Below are positions 62,814 through 64,000 of a DNA stretch of 64,000 nt, piece by piece. Position 1 is the first letter of the stretch. The number at the start of each line of letters is the position of its first letter. Source of the DNA: Oligoflexia bacterium (GTDB lineage Bacteria > Bdellovibrionota > Bacteriovoracia > Bacteriovoracales > Bacteriovoracaceae); assembly GCA_024229115.1 (NCBI GenBank), contig JAAEST010000061.1, positions 155,477-219,476 of the forward strand, in the 5' to 3' direction. Both the position numbers and the translations under genes were made by a program. Under the pieces are notes generated by a model. It was not told where the DNA came from, made no database searches, and saw nothing but the letters and a program-made list of their open reading frames with translations.

Positions 62814-62891
62814 GGAGACGTGCCAGAGCGGTCCAATGGAACGGTTTGCAAAACCGTAAAGCCGGCGGTTCAAATCCGCCCGTCTCCTCCA
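62814..62891 (+). tRNA. tRNA-Cys (GCA), CCA encoded
   Basis: Acceptor stem GGAGACG (62814-62820) pairs with CGTCTCC (62881-62887), U73 discriminator, CCA at 62889-62891. Anticodon stem ACGGT/ACCGT with loop TTGCAAA (anticodon GCA), T stem GGCGG/CCGCC with loop TTCAAAT. The D arm has a short stem and an 11-nt loop with GG. The U73 discriminator is expected for cysteine. It is followed at once by a strong terminator. Confidence 0.95.
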
Positions 62892-62900
62892 AAATTATAG

Positions 62901-62931
62901 GGCCATTAGTCAAAAGCTAATGGCCTTTTTT
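62901..62931 (+). terminator. Intrinsic terminator of the tRNA-Cys transcript
   Basis: GGCCATTAG (62901-62909) pairs perfectly with CTAATGGCC (62917-62925) around a 7-nt loop, followed by six T. A textbook Rho-independent terminator. Confidence 0.92.
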
Positions 62932-63345
62932 ATTAAAGCTCATTAACTATTCAAAACCATTACTACTACTAACACTGAGGTTTCATGAGATATGCAAAGC
63001 CTTGGACCTTTAACTCTTTCTCTAGTTGTCCCAGACTTTCGCAAATTGGCTTTTTTGTGCTTATTTTTGTGCTTTAAAGTGAGAAATTTATTCAATATTT
63101 CAATTTGTGCTTACAATGCAGTATTGCAGGTTTTAAACAACATTTTAGTAATATGAATGTGCATAACATGCCTTAACTACCAGAGTAAGAGATCTAAGTT
63201 CTAACTTCTTAATATAATTATTGAAAGTTCTTTGAACAAGGTGAAATGCTAAATGTAGTTACCATTAATTACTATAATGTAATCAATAATTACTTCACGT
63301 GGGGATTACAGGGATTACATAAATTGTAACCACTATCTTTTTATT
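62932..63345. other. AT-rich tract without genes, with short repeats and a phased GTAAT/ATTAC array
   Basis: No supported reading frame. It holds three copies of TTGTGCTT (63055, 63067 and 63105). Between 63258 and 63330 there are seven GTAAY/RTTAC pentamers, the first four centred 10-11 bp apart (about 63260, 63270, 63281, 63291), then a GGGATTACA direct repeat (63302-63319). Its location right after a tRNA terminator and before an IS insertion suggests integrated foreign DNA. The array could be an operator or iterons. Confidence 0.5.
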
Positions 63346-63877
63346 TCATTTTTTTTTATATTTATCCCAAAATATATTTTTTCGATTGTCTCTATACTTA
63401 ATAAAAGAGCTAACCTCTTTCCCTTCAAGAATTAGTTTTATAAACAAATTATAGTCTGAGCCATATACCCTTGTGATCAACTCTTTCCCATTCATTGATG
63501 CAACAGGAATCACTAAATTATTTTTGTACAGAAATCTTTCTAATTTCTCAAACCTATTTCTATTTGGATTAATAACTTTGTAACTTACAATTCCAGAGTG
63601 GTTTAGTGAAGTAAGGTCGTAGTATTTAATTCTCTCATTATTAAGAAAGTCATCATAAGAAATTTTTACGACAGTATCAAAAGACATACAAGAATAAAAC
63701 TTCCTGTTACCTATCCAAGTAATCGCTTTTCTAGTTATCATTTGTTTATAAAACATATTTTTAGGGTTTCCACCAATAACATAACTATTTTCATCATAAG
63801 CGGTTCTCACTCCAGAATCCCAAAAACCGTCTAAATAAACATATCTTTGTAATCTTTCAGATTTTGTTTTATCACTC
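63346..63877 (-). pseudogene. Gene of unknown function cut by an IS3-family element
   Basis: The minus-strand frame encodes about 177 residues before reaching the IS end. The further N-terminal residues (MSVKLREGQS) would be read from the IS inverted repeat and are not native, so the true 5' end is lost or lies beyond the element. Visible content: RLQRYVYLDGFWDSGVRTAY, KQMITRKAITWIGNRKFYSC, KYYDLTSLNHSGIVSYKVIN, a basic, Tyr- and Asn-rich protein with a Lys-rich end (FWDKYKKK). Family not recognised. The AT-richness exceeds that of neighbouring core genes. Confidence 0.65.
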
Positions 63878-64000
63878 TGACCTTCCCTTAGTTTAACGGA
63901 CACTCTTTTAACAGCACGACTTATGTGATAAGGAGTGCGTTATGAAAAAGACACAGAAAAGAACAAAAAGACATTACCCAGAAGACTTTAAACAATCGGC
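63878..64000 (+). mobile_element. IS3-family insertion sequence, left end, continues beyond window
   Basis: Left inverted repeat begins TGACCTTCCCTTAG at 63878 and runs through AACGGACACTC near 63906, the TG-start and GGACAC pattern usual for IS3-family ends. OrfA starts 64 bp inside, the normal distance. The right end and target duplication are outside the window, so the exact boundary is an inference. Confidence 0.7.
63942..64000 (+). CDS. IS3-family transposase OrfA, 3' end outside window
   Basis: Only 19 complete codons lie in the window: MKKTQKRTKRHYPEDFKQS. The basic start followed by R-x-Y/F-P/S-E-E/D-F-K matches the N terminus of the helix-turn-helix OrfA protein of IS3-type elements. 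AAGGAG is located 7 nt before the ATG. OrfB should follow by programmed -1 frameshift beyond the window. Confidence 0.75.
   Translation, partial: MKKTQKRTKRHYPEDFKQS

Noticed and set aside
62677..62859. A 60-residue plus-strand frame across the tRNA region
   Set aside because: It runs through the broken tRNA copy and into tRNA-Cys. The repeat explains its composition, so it is not a protein gene.
62599..62913. A 104-residue minus-strand reading frame containing GGFEPPALRFCKPFHW
   Set aside because: It is the antisense translation of tRNA-Cys and its duplicate, a well-known false gene type. It has no ribosome binding site, and it overlaps both the tRNA and its terminator.
63241..63330. The GTAAT/ATTAC array as a CRISPR or as SOS (LexA) boxes
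   Set aside because: Units are 5 bp with no spacer-repeat structure, so it is not CRISPR. The spacing does not fit a consistent TTAC-n-GTAA operator across the array.
63878..63903. N-terminal residues MSVKLREGQS as the native start of the 63346 gene
   Set aside because: These bases match an IS3-family terminal repeat (TG start, GGACAC) and have no ribosome binding site on that strand, so the frame is accidental beyond 63877.

Overview
AT-rich, tightly packed chromosome of a Gram-negative bacterium. Genes have short gaps and many 4-20 bp overlaps. Signal peptides, lipoboxes, a type IV pilin-like protein, LPS-type sugar enzymes, many two-component proteins, PilZ and FecR proteins and several secreted hydrolases (C1 peptidase, M14 carboxypeptidase, lytic transglycosylase-like) fit a Bdellovibrionota lineage. 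My best guess is a Bacteriovorax/Halobacteriovorax-type predator. This is an inference from gene content and style; no 16S or other decisive marker is present.

Layout. 1-9.7 kb: end of dinB, a MenE-MenH fusion, exported proteins, a degenerate 2H-phosphoesterase-like protein, a histidine kinase, eno, murI and a thioesterase. 9.7-20 kb: signalling (response regulator, receiver-cNMP protein, hybrid kinase with three receivers), an unannotated 32-residue membrane peptide, a pilin-like protein, exported proteins, FecR-Sel1 protein and truncated haemoglobin. 20-35 kb: housekeeping and envelope genes (ung, tyrS, thiolase, P4-type phosphatase, C1 peptidase, DTW protein, DUF547 lipoprotein, two EEP paralogues, gor, lipoproteins, truA). 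35-51 kb: envelope block with a 936-residue lipoprotein, a Wzx-like flippase, an OafA-like acyltransferase, then a seven-gene operon (DUF4956, CotH kinase-like, metallophosphatase, beta-propeller, beta-helix, VTC polyphosphate polymerase, family 2 glycosyltransferase) and a tandem pair of Ala/Val-rich exported paralogues. 51-60 kb: divergent PilZ/receiver pair, then xdhABC with a TauE/SafE-type permease and an unknown membrane protein, then an M14 peptidase. 60-64 kb: hybrid kinase, a broken tRNA-Cys copy, intact tRNA-Cys(GCA) with a strong terminator, then an AT-rich foreign-looking tract with a gene cut by an IS3-family element at the window edge.

The best candidate for an undescribed system is the operon at 40722-48160. 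It joins a probable protein or small-molecule kinase, a probable phosphatase, a polyphosphate-polymerase fold and an LPS-core-type glycosyltransferase with membrane-anchored beta-helix and secreted propeller proteins, next to polysaccharide export and acylation genes. I infer a phosphate-based modification of the cell surface.

Regulatory signals. Several genes carry a -10 hexamer 6-8 nt before the start codon and no ribosome binding site, which predicts leaderless mRNAs (clearest at ung, 21098). Two divergent pairs (9217/9242 and 52500/52537) share near-symmetric -10 elements. Two minus-strand genes have intrinsic-terminator-like hairpins buried in the coding end of the convergent neighbour (2786-2838 and 48049-48085).
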